A stretch of DNA of 64,000 nucleotides from Aerococcus viridans (GCF_002083135.2 NZ_NBTM02000001.1:186001-250000), one strand, 5' to 3'. Shown: positions 17,193 through 26,186, counted from the first letter of the stretch. Translations and numbers: made by a program. Notes: a model not told the origin generated them from the letters alone.

Positions 17193-18674
17193 TCAAGATA
17201 ATAAGTGCTGCAAACGTTGGGTCCACATTTCCTTGAAATCACCATCATGCTCGTCTTTTTCAACTTTCACTCGATTCGGTAGGGCCATTAAATCTTGCCA
17301 TATCGGTCGACTGGCATAGTCAGGTTGACAATTACTGCAACATAAGTCTGGTCTATCCACTACCTGTTCATCAGCTTGATCTAATAAGAAAGTACGGTAA
17401 CACTGGTCATTAGCCATTAAATCTAACATTTGATAGATTTGACGTAACCGTTCTTGACGAAGTTTTTGGGCATGTACTTTTGCTGTTTGGTAATCCGTAA
17501 AATGATGGCGGTAAAAGTACAACATGGCACTTACGCTATCTGCGTATTGGTCAACTTCACTTTGGGTTAAGGCCTGTTTAAACAGCCGCTCCAATAAATC
17601 ATCCAACAAGTCAGCCTCGTCTTCTAATAACCGACGCATTTGCTGCAGTCTAGCTGCCTCGCGATTGTCATATAAGACAATTGATACTGATTGTTCCTGG
17701 TCTCGTCCTGCCCGCCCCACTTCTTGAATGAAGTCTGCCATATTCTTAGGGAGATGATAATGCAAGACAAAGCGTATATGACCATGGTTGATTCCCATAC
17801 CAAAAGCTGACGTTGCAAAAACAACATCCAATTCATTTTGAAGAAACTGGCTTTGGATGATATGCCTATCTTCTAGACTTCTATCCCCATGGTAAGAAGC
17901 GACTCGCAAATCTGTATGATCTTTCATCCATTGGTTGAGTTCTTCGAGTTCACTTTTATGGTGGACATAAACAATTCCCGGCTTAGGCAACCGGTCTAAC
18001 CAATCCTGCAATTTGTTTACCCTCACCTCACCAGTGTCAATTTCATCGAATAGGTAGAAAATATTTGGTCGGTCAACCGATTCTTTTACCAGTTGAATAG
18101 GTTCACCCTCTTCAAATAAGTAAGCCTTAATATCTGCTAATGTAGATTGGTTGGCCGTAGCAGATAAGGCTAATGTTTTTGGTTGCTTTAAGAGTTGACG
18201 GACCTTTTTCAATTCAGTATATTGCGGTCTGAAGTCATAACCCCATTGAGAAATACAATGGGCTTCATCGACAACTAATAATTGAATGTCCATCCGTTGT
18301 AAGGCCCTAATTACATGATCTTTCAGGAGCATTTCTGGTGATAGAAATAGAAATTGATAGTCAGATAGGTGACTTAAAATATAGGCTTGTTCGCCGCGGT
18401 CATAGGTAGAATTTAAGGCAATGCCCCGCCCTAACCCCATCCTTTGTAATTGACTGACTTGGTCTTGCATCAGGGAAATCAAGGGTGAAATGATCAATGT
18501 TACCCCAGGTTCATTGTATTGGTTGATTTGGTATATTAAAGATTTCCCTCCACCAGTTGGTAAAATGGCCACTACGTTTTCCTGTCGGTCTAATGCCTCT
18601 AAACTCGCCAATTGCCCGGGTTTAAATGCTTTGTAACCTGTCATTTCTTCCAGGCGTTTATGCCAATCTGTCAT
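17193..18674 (-). CDS. recQ: ATP-dependent DNA helicase, short RecQ (RecS-like)
   Basis: Superfamily 2 3'-5' helicase. Walker A LPTGGGKS lies near residue 40, followed by SPLISLMQDQV, the RecQ-type DEAHCISQWG box near 130 and GRAGRDQ near 305. A C-terminal zinc site is formed by NDQCY and DLCCSNCQ. The HRDC domain is absent, as in Bacillus RecS. The frame is open to 18767, but AAAGGA lies seven bases before ATG 18674, giving 493 residues like RecS. The start overlaps the end of the ypbB-like gene by 17 bases, so the two are translationally coupled. Confidence 0.92.
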   Translation of the reverse strand: MTDWHKRLEEMTGYKAFKPGQLASLEALDRQENVVAILPTGGGKSLIYQINQYNEPGVTLIISPLISLMQDQVSQLQRMGLGRGIALNSTYDRGEQAYILSHLSDYQFLFLSPEMLLKDHVIRALQRMDIQLLVVDEAHCISQWGYDFRPQYTELKKVRQLLKQPKTLALSATANQSTLADIKAYLFEEGEPIQLVKESVDRPNIFYLFDEIDTGEVRVNKLQDWLDRLPKPGIVYVHHKSELEELNQWMKDHTDLRVASYHGDRSLEDRHIIQSQFLQNELDVVFATSAFGMGINHGHIRFVLHYHLPKNMADFIQEVGRAGRDQEQSVSIVLYDNREAARLQQMRRLLEDEADLLDDLLERLFKQALTQSEVDQYADSVSAMLYFYRHHFTDYQTAKVHAQKLRQERLRQIYQMLDLMANDQCYRTFLLDQADEQVVDRPDLCCSNCQPDYASRPIWQDLMALPNRVKVEKDEHDGDFKEMWTQRLQHLLS

Positions 18675-19725
18675 CATGGGTTCCTTTCTGGTAGACGATA
18701 TGCCAATACCGATATAACCAATAATCTTTCTCGCCGAATCGTGCTTTAAAGGCTTCGTAATTCTCATCCGGTTCTTGGCTTACTAGGGGTGAAATGTCTT
18801 TCAAATTAAGTTCTTCAACCACTATTGGTTCAATTATCCAAGGAAAACTCAAGGTAATTTCTATGATATGTTCCGTTATGGTAGATAATTTTAACCGTCT
18901 TCTATCAGCGATTTTTTGAAGTGACCAACCTTGGTTGATTAAATTTAAAGTATCTTGCGTGGTCTGATTCCAAATCGGGAATTGGTTAAAAATCCCTTGG
19001 GCAAAGACTTGTAGCCATTGAGTTTCTGCACCTAAAGTATGACCACTTACCCAATTTTGATAGATTTGATCCATCAAGGCCTGTTGGGTAATGACAACTG
19101 CCCGCTCAGAAATCTGATGGCTTTCTGCTACTTGTTCAAGGGTTTGTGCCGGTAATTTGGCGCCTTCAAACTGTTCTAAGAAAATGAGGGCTGCTTGGTC
19201 TGGGAAGGCAGATAGTTCCTTAGCGAGTTGCTGGTGAAGGCTTTTGGTTATTGCTTGTAAGCCAGCTTGGGACGCGTCTGCCCTTTTGGCCATTGAAATA
19301 AAATCTTTTATCAGCTGCTGGACTTCTAAATCCTGGACGATTGGGCTATAGTGCGGGTTTTCGGCTTGAATATTGGATAGGACTTGCAGCAATAAATTGA
19401 AGGCTGAATGGTGCTTGTGGTGGTGACTTGGGATAATCAGACCGTTTCGTTTTTGAAGGATGTCATCAAAAAGCAAATGCATGTAATTATTTTGATTGTC
19501 TTGGCGAAAAATAGCTCCCACCGAGATATAATCAGCTACATTTTGGGTATAAGACATCCATACGTCCTTTTCAAGTTTTGGATATAGACCGAAATAGGCA
19601 GTTAAATTGTTTGAAAATGCAAAAAAAAGTGTTGTGGCTGTTCGCTTGCCAATCAACACTTGATATACGGAATTCGGGGGTAAGGCTTGGACTCTAAAAG
19701 CGATCGCCATTAATAAAGTATCCAA
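18658..19725 (-). CDS. ypbB: YpbB-like helicase-associated helix-turn-helix protein
   Basis: The 355-residue cytoplasmic protein has no catalytic motif I recognise. The C-terminal part (about 235-300) contains a helix-turn-helix-like segment, LNLINQGWSLQKIADRRRLK followed by STITEHI, resembling the HTH found at the C-terminus of RecQ helicases. YpbB precedes RecS in Bacillus with the same coupling, and the pair probably acts together, the HTH protein supplying the DNA-binding part that the short RecQ lacks (inference). Start is TTG at 19725 with GGAGG seven bases upstream. Confidence in identity comes mostly from context. Confidence 0.75.
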   Translation of the reverse strand: MDTLLMAIAFRVQALPPNSVYQVLIGKRTATTLFFAFSNNLTAYFGLYPKLEKDVWMSYTQNVADYISVGAIFRQDNQNNYMHLLFDDILQKRNGLIIPSHHHKHHSAFNLLLQVLSNIQAENPHYSPIVQDLEVQQLIKDFISMAKRADASQAGLQAITKSLHQQLAKELSAFPDQAALIFLEQFEGAKLPAQTLEQVAESHQISERAVVITQQALMDQIYQNWVSGHTLGAETQWLQVFAQGIFNQFPIWNQTTQDTLNLINQGWSLQKIADRRRLKLSTITEHIIEITLSFPWIIEPIVVEELNLKDISPLVSQEPDENYEAFKARFGEKDYWLYRYWHIVYQKGTHDDRLA

Positions 19726-19813
19726 TCCTATCCCTCCAAAGTTTCAACTATTTCTTCACCCGACATGATACTCTAGGTCTTATCATACCAGAAAATTGTC
19801 CAGGCTTCACTTT

Positions 19814-20434
19814 TTAATGGTGTGAATATTCGCGCGTACCGAATCGATTGACTAGGGTTGGTAGGGTTTGAACTAGGACGAAATGTGCTAGAAGGGAAAC
19901 CAATACCCCTTTGATCAAGTTGAAAGGGATGATACCCGCCAGGATATATGTTTGCATGTTGCCTACATCGAAGTTCATGACTTGCATGTAGAACGGTGTG
20001 ATCACGAAGTAGTTTAAGATAGTCATCACTAATGCTAAAGAAAGAGTTGCAGCTAGGTAAGCAACAATCGTTTTGCCGAAATTCATTTCTTTCGCTGACT
20101 TATTTCCTGCGTAAACTGTCGCCATTTGGTCTTTCAATAAGTAGTAAATTGGCAAGATATAAGCGATAGTCGCGATAAAGGCTGTTGCGTCACCGATTGG
20201 AATCCCCATTTCACCACCTGTATACATGTAATGTAAACCATTGGCGATTAGGCTGGCAGCAACTGCTTTTTTAGGTCCAGAAATGAATGCAACGAGTAAG
20301 ATTGGTACAAGTGAAAAGTCTACCTTTAAGTAAGGTAAAGCCGGGATGATTGGAAAACCAATAAACATCAATATGAATGATAATGCCCCGACAATTGCGA
20401 CCAATACGATTTCTTTAGTGTGATTTTTTCCCAT
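19814..20434 (-). CDS. ribU: Riboflavin ECF transporter S component
   Basis: Membrane protein of 206 residues with about six hydrophobic segments, starting IVLVAIVGALSFILMFIGFP. It fits RibU/YpaA, the substrate-binding subunit that joins the shared EcfAAT module to import riboflavin. The FMN riboswitch in its leader (20548-20657) makes the substrate nearly certain. The Bacillus homologue sits in the same neighbourhood. No ECF ATPase or T subunit is in the window, as expected for group II ECF transporters. Confidence 0.93.
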   Translation of the reverse strand: MGKNHTKEIVLVAIVGALSFILMFIGFPIIPALPYLKVDFSLVPILLVAFISGPKKAVAASLIANGLHYMYTGGEMGIPIGDATAFIATIAYILPIYYLLKDQMATVYAGNKSAKEMNFGKTIVAYLAATLSLALVMTILNYFVITPFYMQVMNFDVGNMQTYILAGIIPFNLIKGVLVSLLAHFVLVQTLPTLVNRFGTREYSHH

Positions 20435-20484
20435 GTGAATTTCTCTCCTTTTCTACTTCATGGGGTTGGCACTCAAAAGTGGAA

Positions 20485-20522
20485 ATAAAAAAAACTCTTT
20501 CCACCTTCAAGGTAAAAAGAGT
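20485..20522 (-). terminator. Expression-platform terminator of the FMN riboswitch
   Basis: Minus strand ACTCTTT (20516-20522) pairs with AAAGAGT (20494-20500), with an inner ACCTT/AAGGT stem, followed by a long T run. It lies between the aptamer and ribU, so FMN binding would stop transcription. Confidence 0.8.
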
Positions 20523-20547
20523 ATAGGCAAACAGACATAGTCCGCCC

Positions 20548-20657
20548 ATCTTCTTCCATCCTGACTTTACAGTCGGTTCTAGAATTTCACTAGATCAGTC
20601 CCAAATGGGAGTCGCGGACTTTACCGCCGATCGGGAATTTCACCCTGCCCTGAAGAT
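20548..20657 (-). ncRNA. FMN riboswitch (RFN element)
   Basis: The minus strand shows the conserved RFN blocks in order: ATCTTC, GGGCAGGGTGAAATTCCC, GGCGGTAAAGTCCGCGA, then GTGAAATTC, CCGACTGTAAAGTCAGGATG and GAAGAAGAT. The outer helix P1 is formed by ATCTTC (20652-20657) and GAAGAT (20548-20553). It senses flavin mononucleotide and controls ribU through the terminator at 20485-20522. Confidence 0.96.
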
Positions 20658-20686
20658 TGCTTCAAATTTATTTGATTACAATACCT

Positions 20687-20714
20687 ATTATAGCAAGTAT
20701 CTTACTTTTTTCAA
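20687..20714 (-). promoter_or_regulatory. Promoter of ribU
   Basis: Minus strand TTGAAA (20709-20714), 16 bases and TATAAT (20687-20692) with an upstream TGC (extended -10). It lies between the rluB stop and the riboswitch, so the start site is about 25 bases before the aptamer. Confidence 0.75.
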
Positions 20715-20723
20715 GTAGAATAC

Positions 20724-21446
20724 TTACTTTTTCTTGGCATTCGCCAATAATTCTTCGATTTCGTGTTTTAGTAAGATTCTGCTGTCTCCTGGTTTCAAAC
20801 CTTTAAGGTCTAAAAAGCCATAACGTTCACGTTTCAACTTGGCTACTGGATGTCCAACTGCTTCTAACATTTTACGGACTTGGCGGTTACGCCCTTCATG
20901 GATAACCAACTCGATAATAGTGGTCTTTTTGTCCTTATCAACAGAAAGAATTTTCGCTTGTGCTGGGGCAGTTTTCACACCGTCAATTTCAACGCCTCGC
21001 TCTAATTGCTTACGTTCTTCTCCGGTAATGACACCTTCAACTTTAGCCACATAGACCTTGTTGATTTCATAGCGTGGGTGCATCAAGGTATTGGCAAATT
21101 CACCGTCGTTAGTTAATAACAATAATCCTGAGGTATTGTAGTCTAACCGTCCTACTGGATAAATCCGTTGTTCAATTCCTGGGAAAAAGTCAGTGACCAC
21201 TTTCCGATCTTTATCATCTTTTACTGCAGAAATCACGCCAGTTGGCTTGTAGAATACATAGTACACTGGTTCTTCTTTATAAATAGGTACTTGGTCTACT
21301 TCAATGCGGTCAGTGTTGGATACCTTATGGCCCAACTCTCTCACCACCTCACCGTTGACTTTCACGCGTCCTGCGGCAATCAATTTTTCAGACTCTCGTC
21401 TCGAGGCAACACCCGCGTGTGCCATCACTTTTTGTAATCTTTCCAT
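20724..21446 (-). CDS. rluB: 23S rRNA pseudouridine synthase B
   Basis: RsuA/RluB-family enzyme. An S4 RNA-binding domain opens the protein (residues 2-48, LQKVMAHAGVASRRESEKLI). The catalytic domain follows with the active aspartate in PVGRLDYNTSGLLLLTNDGE near residue 100. It modifies helix 89 region uridine of 23S rRNA in known members. The 240 residues fit. It follows scpB closely, as in Bacillus, where the scpA-scpB-rluB order is conserved. Confidence 0.93.
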   Translation of the reverse strand: MERLQKVMAHAGVASRRESEKLIAAGRVKVNGEVVRELGHKVSNTDRIEVDQVPIYKEEPVYYVFYKPTGVISAVKDDKDRKVVTDFFPGIEQRIYPVGRLDYNTSGLLLLTNDGEFANTLMHPRYEINKVYVAKVEGVITGEERKQLERGVEIDGVKTAPAQAKILSVDKDKKTTIIELVIHEGRNRQVRKMLEAVGHPVAKLKRERYGFLDLKGLKPGDSRILLKHEIEELLANAKKK

Positions 21447-21482
21447 CTTTAAATAACTCCTATAGGTGACCTATTCAGTCGT

Positions 21483-22130
21483 TTATTCTGCTGTTGTTTC
21501 ATTAAAGTCTGTCTGGCTAAGGTCTGTCTGGCTAAGGTCTGTTTGGTTAAAGTCTTTTTGTTCAGGTTCACCGTTATCATCAATTTTAAAAAGGGTCTCT
21601 TCATCTACCGAGCCATCTAAGACTAGATTATGAATATCCGGCAAGTCTTCTAAGGACTCCAAACCAAAATATTGGTAGAAGTAAGAGGTTACCCCATAAA
21701 TAATCGGCCGACCTGGTGAGTCCTGACGGCCCGTTTCCATAATCAAATCTCGCTCTAGTAATTTATGGATCATATTAGATGACTGAACACCTCGAATATC
21801 ATCGATCGTCATTCGCGTGACTGGCTGTTGGTAGGCAATAATCGCCAATGTTTCTAATGCAGCTTGAGACAATTTCGTTGCAAAAGGAGAAACCGCGTAA
21901 TTTTTCACCACTTCACCGTATGCTGCCTTGGTCACTAATTGAACACGTTCGTTAATAACGGTAATTCTTAATCCTGATTGTGGGTCGTGTTGGAGACGAT
22001 TTCTCAAAACCATCACGTAGTATAAAGCCCATTCCTGTCGTATCTCTAATAAGTTGGCTAGTTCATCGACAGCGATCCCATCTTCACCTGCTACGAAAAG
22101 TAAACTTTCTATTGCAGCGACTGCATTCAT
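21483..22130 (-). CDS. scpB: Segregation and condensation protein B
   Basis: Winged-helix partner of the SMC-ScpAB condensin. The body (about residues 1-180) has the family motifs LSQAALETLAIIAYQQPVTR and IRGVQSSNMIHKLLERDLI. The last 35 residues are an acidic tail that includes the five-residue repeat NQTDL/SQTDL/SQTDF, encoded by a 15-base tandem repeat (21507-21551). The start codon overlaps the scpA stop (ATGA), showing tight coupling of the two subunits. It is longer than the usual 180-200 residues because of this tail. Confidence 0.93.
   Translation of the reverse strand: MNAVAAIESLLFVAGEDGIAVDELANLLEIRQEWALYYVMVLRNRLQHDPQSGLRITVINERVQLVTKAAYGEVVKNYAVSPFATKLSQAALETLAIIAYQQPVTRMTIDDIRGVQSSNMIHKLLERDLIMETGRQDSPGRPIIYGVTSYFYQYFGLESLEDLPDIHNLVLDGSVDEETLFKIDDNGEPEQKDFNQTDLSQTDLSQTDFNETTAE
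21507..21551 (-). repeat. 15-base in-frame tandem repeat in scpB
   Basis: Three units: GTCTGTCTGGCTAAG at 21507-21521 and again, identical, at 21522-21536, then a diverged copy GTCTGTTTGGTTAAA at 21537-21551. Each unit encodes five residues, so gain or loss of a unit keeps the frame. Confidence 0.9.
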
Positions 22131-22882
22131 TCACTTTCCTCCCGTCTAATCAATTGAATATCTGCTCTTAAGTCTTCCTGGTATAAGTATAATTCATTTG
22201 ACTTCACTAATTCCAAAATCGCTAAAAACATACTCACAATTTGACTACGCGATTGAATTTTTCCAATAAAAACGGCTTCTTGAAACATTAATACATCCCG
22301 GTCCGCCTCAACGAAGGCTTGTCGAATATCCGCCATTGCAGTTCCTACTGAGTAAGATTCGCCTGCAATCGTGGTTTGGATAGGTTGTAGATTTTTCAAG
22401 CGGAAGGCCATCTTTTGAATGGCTCTATACAAGTCATCCGGCGTTAATTGGCGACCCGTCATAGGGATTTTCTCTTGATAAGCCGATAAGTCTGATGGTT
22501 GCTTGGTATATTCCAACGACCGTTCAGCCTGTTTATCCGCTAAGATATGGGAAACTTCCTGGTATTGCTGGAAAGCAAGTAATTGTTCCACTAATGAGTC
22601 ACGTGGATCATCTTCTTCCTCAACCGCTTCTTTAGGGGTTTTTGGTAGCATCATTTGGGTTTTGATTTCCAATAAAGTAGCCGCCATCACCAAATATTCT
22701 GAAGCAATATCCAGAGATAAGGCTTCGTAGGTATGAATATAGGCTAAATATTGATCGGTAACCAAATTTATGGGAATATCAAAAATATCTACCTTTAAAT
22801 CTTTAATTAAGTGTAATAGTAAATCAAGCGGCCCCTCAAAGGCCGCTAGATCCAATGTTAATTCACTTGTATGTTCGTTCAT
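22127..22882 (-). CDS. scpA: Segregation and condensation protein A
   Basis: Kleisin subunit that bridges the SMC heads. The N-terminal signature FEGPLDLLLHLIKDLKVDIF lies at residues 15-34, followed by YLVMAATLLEIKTQMMLP. A charged, partly disordered middle and a winged-helix C-terminus follow. The 251 residues are typical. It overlaps scpB by four bases and follows ribT by 15 bases. The operon ribT-scpA-scpB matches the end of the Bacillus riboflavin locus. Confidence 0.95.
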   Translation of the reverse strand: MNEHTSELTLDLAAFEGPLDLLLHLIKDLKVDIFDIPINLVTDQYLAYIHTYEALSLDIASEYLVMAATLLEIKTQMMLPKTPKEAVEEEDDPRDSLVEQLLAFQQYQEVSHILADKQAERSLEYTKQPSDLSAYQEKIPMTGRQLTPDDLYRAIQKMAFRLKNLQPIQTTIAGESYSVGTAMADIRQAFVEADRDVLMFQEAVFIGKIQSRSQIVSMFLAILELVKSNELYLYQEDLRADIQLIRREESE

Positions 22883-22897
22883 CCTGACACTTTTCTC

Positions 22898-23311
22898 CTA
22901 GGCTTGGGGGGTGTTTTCTTGTTTATTATCCAATTCGTTGTCAAACTCTTCTTGACGACGTTTTGTCCATTTTGACAAAATAGTTGAAAGAGAAATTACC
23001 CCAGTCAGGGTGTACACTGGAAATTCTTTCTTTAAAGCCGTTAATAAATCGTATGTACGACCTTCTTCTCTAAATGAAGGATTGATCGATAGATAACGCA
23101 CGACTAAAGTATCTGTATCATCATGTTGGTCGAAGCCTACTAAACCGATGATATTATCAGAATAAGCGTCTTTCCATAAATAGATTTTACGTTCTTCATG
23201 ATTAATTTTATCCATTTCTTCTGTAAGTTCAGAAAATTCTTTAAACTCAGGGATGTAGGATAATAGGCCCATTACGATTTTCTCGTATCTTCTTGTATAA
23301 GGCACTAACAT
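22898..23311 (-). CDS. ribT: RibT-like GNAT acetyltransferase
   Basis: The product starts MLVPYTRRYEKIVMGLLSYI, close to the RibT N-terminus, and shows a short GNAT-like core (LVVRYLSINPSFREEGRTYDLL, here split across the acetyl-CoA loop RxxG). ATG at 23311 is preceded by AAAGGAGG; the frame is open to 23344 without a ribosome-binding site. This gives 137 residues. RibT closes the riboflavin operon in Bacillus, but no ribDEAH genes lie beside it here. Its substrate is not established in the family as far as I know. The C-terminus is charged and Gln/Asn-rich. Confidence 0.78.
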   Translation of the reverse strand: MLVPYTRRYEKIVMGLLSYIPEFKEFSELTEEMDKINHEERKIYLWKDAYSDNIIGLVGFDQHDDTDTLVVRYLSINPSFREEGRTYDLLTALKKEFPVYTLTGVISLSTILSKWTKRRQEEFDNELDNKQENTPQA

Positions 23312-23359
23312 CTTTGCCCTCCTTTTACTTTTGCATAATAACAAAGTATGTGTAAGAGT

Positions 23360-23388
23360 ACATTAGCATACATCAGCAATCAAGGCAA
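23360..23388 (-). promoter_or_regulatory. Promoter candidate for ribT-scpA-scpB
   Basis: Minus strand TTGCCT (23383-23388), 17 bases and TAATGT (23360-23365) with TGC before it (extended -10). Confidence 0.5.
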
Positions 23389-23758
23389 TTTTTATTAAAA
23401 ATTTTTAAAGTTGCGAGAGAGACCGTTTAGCTCAATAACACTGGAAAATTAGTGCCGTATCATACGCAGTGTGATGCAAATTAATTTGAAGTGGACTTGA
23501 GCTGGTCGAACAAACCCGACTACGAAAAGCACGCTTTACATACTTGTTATTGCATGTTTTTGCTAGCTGATAATATAATGTACCTTTTGGATAAACTGTA
23601 AAATATATGTATGTTTAACAAATTTCCTGATTATAAATCGTCAGCATACGATAATGTATACCTGTTCTTTCAAAAAACGCACCGTTTCAGTTTGATTAAT
23701 GATCGATGACAAGTGGTGGTCTGTTACGTTAGTTAATCTTTCGCATATCGATTTCGAT
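23389..23758. other. Gene-free AT-rich stretch between ribT and the ABC exporter
   Basis: I find no supported reading frame or known RNA here. The only structures seen are a perfect short hairpin (CGTATcATACG near 23455-23467) and a plus-strand promoter-like TTGCAT-18-TATAAT near 23550-23580. It may hold an unrecognised small RNA or be decayed sequence. Confidence 0.4.
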
Positions 23759-23788
23759 AAAAATAGCCAGGTCTAAAGAGACCTGACT
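23759..23788 (-). terminator. Terminator of the NatAB-like operon
   Basis: Minus strand AGTCAGGTCT (23779-23788) pairs with AGACCTGGCT (23765-23774) around CTTT, followed by ATTTTT. Confidence 0.75.
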
Positions 23789-23800
23789 AGATAGTGGTTG

Positions 23801-25096
23801 TTAGCCTTTTTTCTCACTTTGTCTTAAGGTATAAGATTGTTTCAGTGTGCCTAATAAGCCTTTGTCTGAGTAAGTCAGGACATTTGACTTGTAGAAGTTG
23901 GCGGATAACCATAAGCAGAGGATTGAGAATAGTAGTGAAATGATGACCGACAAGATTATTTCTGTGGTCGATACGGTTTCAGCAGCTATTCTGAATGGCA
24001 TGACAAATGGTGTGAAGAACGGAATTTGTGAGGCTACTCGAACTAAGATATTGTTTGAGAAACCTAGTCCAAACATCCCAATATAAAAACCAGTAATACT
24101 TAAAAGAATAATCGGTGTGATCATTTTATTCACATCTTGTACATTTGAAACAAGTGATCCAAGGAAGGCACCTAATACTGAATAGGTGATGATCCCCAAG
24201 AAGGCTAATAAACCGGACCAACCAATGATAGATGCTGAATTAGATAATAGGGATGGAATTGTTTCGTCCCCTAATAGGACTTGTAATTCTGCTAGCATTA
24301 GCGTATTCCTGATTGTGATAAAGATGATGCCCAGTAAGATTGCGTAGAAGGCAACTTGTGTCAGCAATACGAGGAAAATCCCCAACATTTTACCCATAAA
24401 ATGGGTGGTTGATGAAATGGAAGATAGGATGATTTCCATGATGCGCGACCCTTTTTCCACGGCAATTTCTTGCGAAATGATGGAGATATAGTTCATGACA
24501 AACATGAATACGATAAAGGATACAACGTAAGCGACACCAGTTCTTACCATAGATTGAATGTCCTGGTCACTTTCACTGGTACCGGATTCTAAATCAATAG
24601 TTTGGCTTTGGATGGCCACATTTGAATCGATTAGATGACTGGATTCTTCTTCTGTCAGGCCTAATGCTTGCGACCGGTTGGATAATTGGATACTCTCTAA
24701 TACAGTTTGGAAGCCAGTAGTTGAGATATTCTTCCCGGTATTACTTTTGTAGAATTCAGCTTGGATGGCTTCCGGATCACTTTCGTCAATGACTAAATAG
24801 CCATCAATTTCCTCGTTAACTAGTGCCTCTTGTGCTTGGTCTACATCTTGGTCAAAAATTAATTTGTTCTGTCCGTTGTCTTCCGTTTCAATTGCGCTTA
24901 CAGTTTGGTCAGTGGCACCAATGATAGATACCGTACCGATTGAATCAGATGCTGTTGCCATACCGATGACGCCTGAAATGATAGCTACTATAGCGACCAT
25001 CAAGATGGGGCTTAGTAATAGCATAACAAATGACCATGAAAACACATTTTTCTTGTAGACTTCTTCGATAATAATACCCAAACGACTATTTCTCAT
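23801..25096 (-). CDS. ABC-2 type exporter permease, NatB-like
   Basis: Membrane subunit of 431 residues. One N-terminal span (about 25-50) is followed by a large extracytoplasmic loop (50-170) and five or more spans in the C-terminal half. This is the topology of NatB/YhaP permeases, whose Bacillus member exports sodium with NatA. The substrate here cannot be told from sequence. ATG at 25096 has AGGTGG upstream; it overlaps the ATPase gene by 11 bases, so the subunits are coupled. The longer frame to 25129 lies inside the ATPase gene and is not needed. Confidence 0.82.
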   Translation of the reverse strand: MRNSRLGIIIEEVYKKNVFSWSFVMLLLSPILMVAIVAIISGVIGMATASDSIGTVSIIGATDQTVSAIETEDNGQNKLIFDQDVDQAQEALVNEEIDGYLVIDESDPEAIQAEFYKSNTGKNISTTGFQTVLESIQLSNRSQALGLTEEESSHLIDSNVAIQSQTIDLESGTSESDQDIQSMVRTGVAYVVSFIVFMFVMNYISIISQEIAVEKGSRIMEIILSSISSTTHFMGKMLGIFLVLLTQVAFYAILLGIIFITIRNTLMLAELQVLLGDETIPSLLSNSASIIGWSGLLAFLGIITYSVLGAFLGSLVSNVQDVNKMITPIILLSITGFYIGMFGLGFSNNILVRVASQIPFFTPFVMPFRIAAETVSTTEIILSVIISLLFSILCLWLSANFYKSNVLTYSDKGLLGTLKQSYTLRQSEKKG

Positions 25097-25997
25097 GACG
25101 TCCACCTGCTTCCATTTTAAAGATTTCATCTAAGGTTGGCGGTTGTTGGCTAAAAGATTGGATGTATTCGCCTTTTGAGATGGTTTTGAATAATTCAGGC
25201 CCTACATTTTCATCTGATAGGATTAACTTATATTCCCCAGTTGTCAATTGGCTAACCGATTCCACCCCTTTTAAGGCTGCTAGGGCTTCTTGATCCCAGC
25301 CCTTAGCTTGGACGAACAGTCTTGTTTTACCGTAGGCATCACGCACATCATTAATTGGCCCGTAGAGTTTCTGCTCCCCGTTATGAATCATAACGACTGA
25401 ATCACAAACATCTTGGACGTTGGCCATATTATGACTTGAAAAAATAATACATGCGCCTTGATCGCGAAGGCGTAAGATACCTTCCATCAAAAAGCCAGCA
25501 TTTACTGGGTCTAAACCTGAAAATGGCTCATCTAAAATGACCAATTTTGGTTCGTGGATTAAGGTGGCAATCAATTGGACCTTTTGTTGGTTCCCTTTGG
25601 ATAAGGTTTTAATCTTATCTTTACGGTCACCTTTAACATTGAAGTTTTCGAGCCATTCATCAATTTTGGCATTGATTTCTTTCTTTTTCATGCCACGCAA
25701 GCGGGCAAAATACATGATTTGTTTTTCGATGGACATGCTCTCATAAAGACCACGATCCTCAGGTAAGTACCCCACCGTGTCATACACTTTCTTCATATGC
25801 AAGGGTTGGCCATTCCAATTAACTTGGCCCCCATTTTCCGGTGTTAGGAAATTTAGAATCATTCGAAAAATTGTCGTTTTACCAGATCCATTCTGGCCAA
25901 CGATACCAAGGATGGTGCCCGGTTGAATTTCAAAGGACACATCATCTACTGCGACAACTCTGCCGAAGGTTTTTCGTAGATGTTCTACTTGTAACAT
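25086..25997 (-). CDS. ABC transporter ATP-binding protein, NatA/YhaQ-like
   Basis: ATPase of 303 residues with Walker A GQNGSGKTT (residues 34-42), signature LSKGNQQK (about 135-142), Walker B LVILDEPFSGLDP (about 152-164) and the switch histidine in IIFSSHNM. The C-terminal extension after residue 220 is the DUF4162-type domain seen in Nat-like exporters. It pairs with the permease that follows. A ribosome-binding site AAGGAGGAG precedes the ATG. Confidence 0.9.
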   Translation of the reverse strand: MLQVEHLRKTFGRVVAVDDVSFEIQPGTILGIVGQNGSGKTTIFRMILNFLTPENGGQVNWNGQPLHMKKVYDTVGYLPEDRGLYESMSIEKQIMYFARLRGMKKKEINAKIDEWLENFNVKGDRKDKIKTLSKGNQQKVQLIATLIHEPKLVILDEPFSGLDPVNAGFLMEGILRLRDQGACIIFSSHNMANVQDVCDSVVMIHNGEQKLYGPINDVRDAYGKTRLFVQAKGWDQEALAALKGVESVSQLTTGEYKLILSDENVGPELFKTISKGEYIQSFSQQPPTLDEIFKMEAGGRHEK

Positions 25998-26186
25998 ACA
26001 CTTTCTCCTCCTTCTGCTTTCTTAGGGTTTCCCTGTTTCTTTCACTTGGTCTGCCGAAATGAATCGTTTAAGGCAAAAAATACAGGTAATTGAACGAACT
26101 TTATCGAACCTATATATACATTATAAATTACATGAAGCAATTTAGGGCTTCAAAACAAGTAATAAATAACCCTTTTCTGAAAACAT

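Noticed and set aside
18675-18767. 31-residue N-terminal extension of RecQ inside ypbB
   Set aside because: No ribosome-binding site at the upstream start; ATG 18674 has AAAGGA and gives the RecS length.
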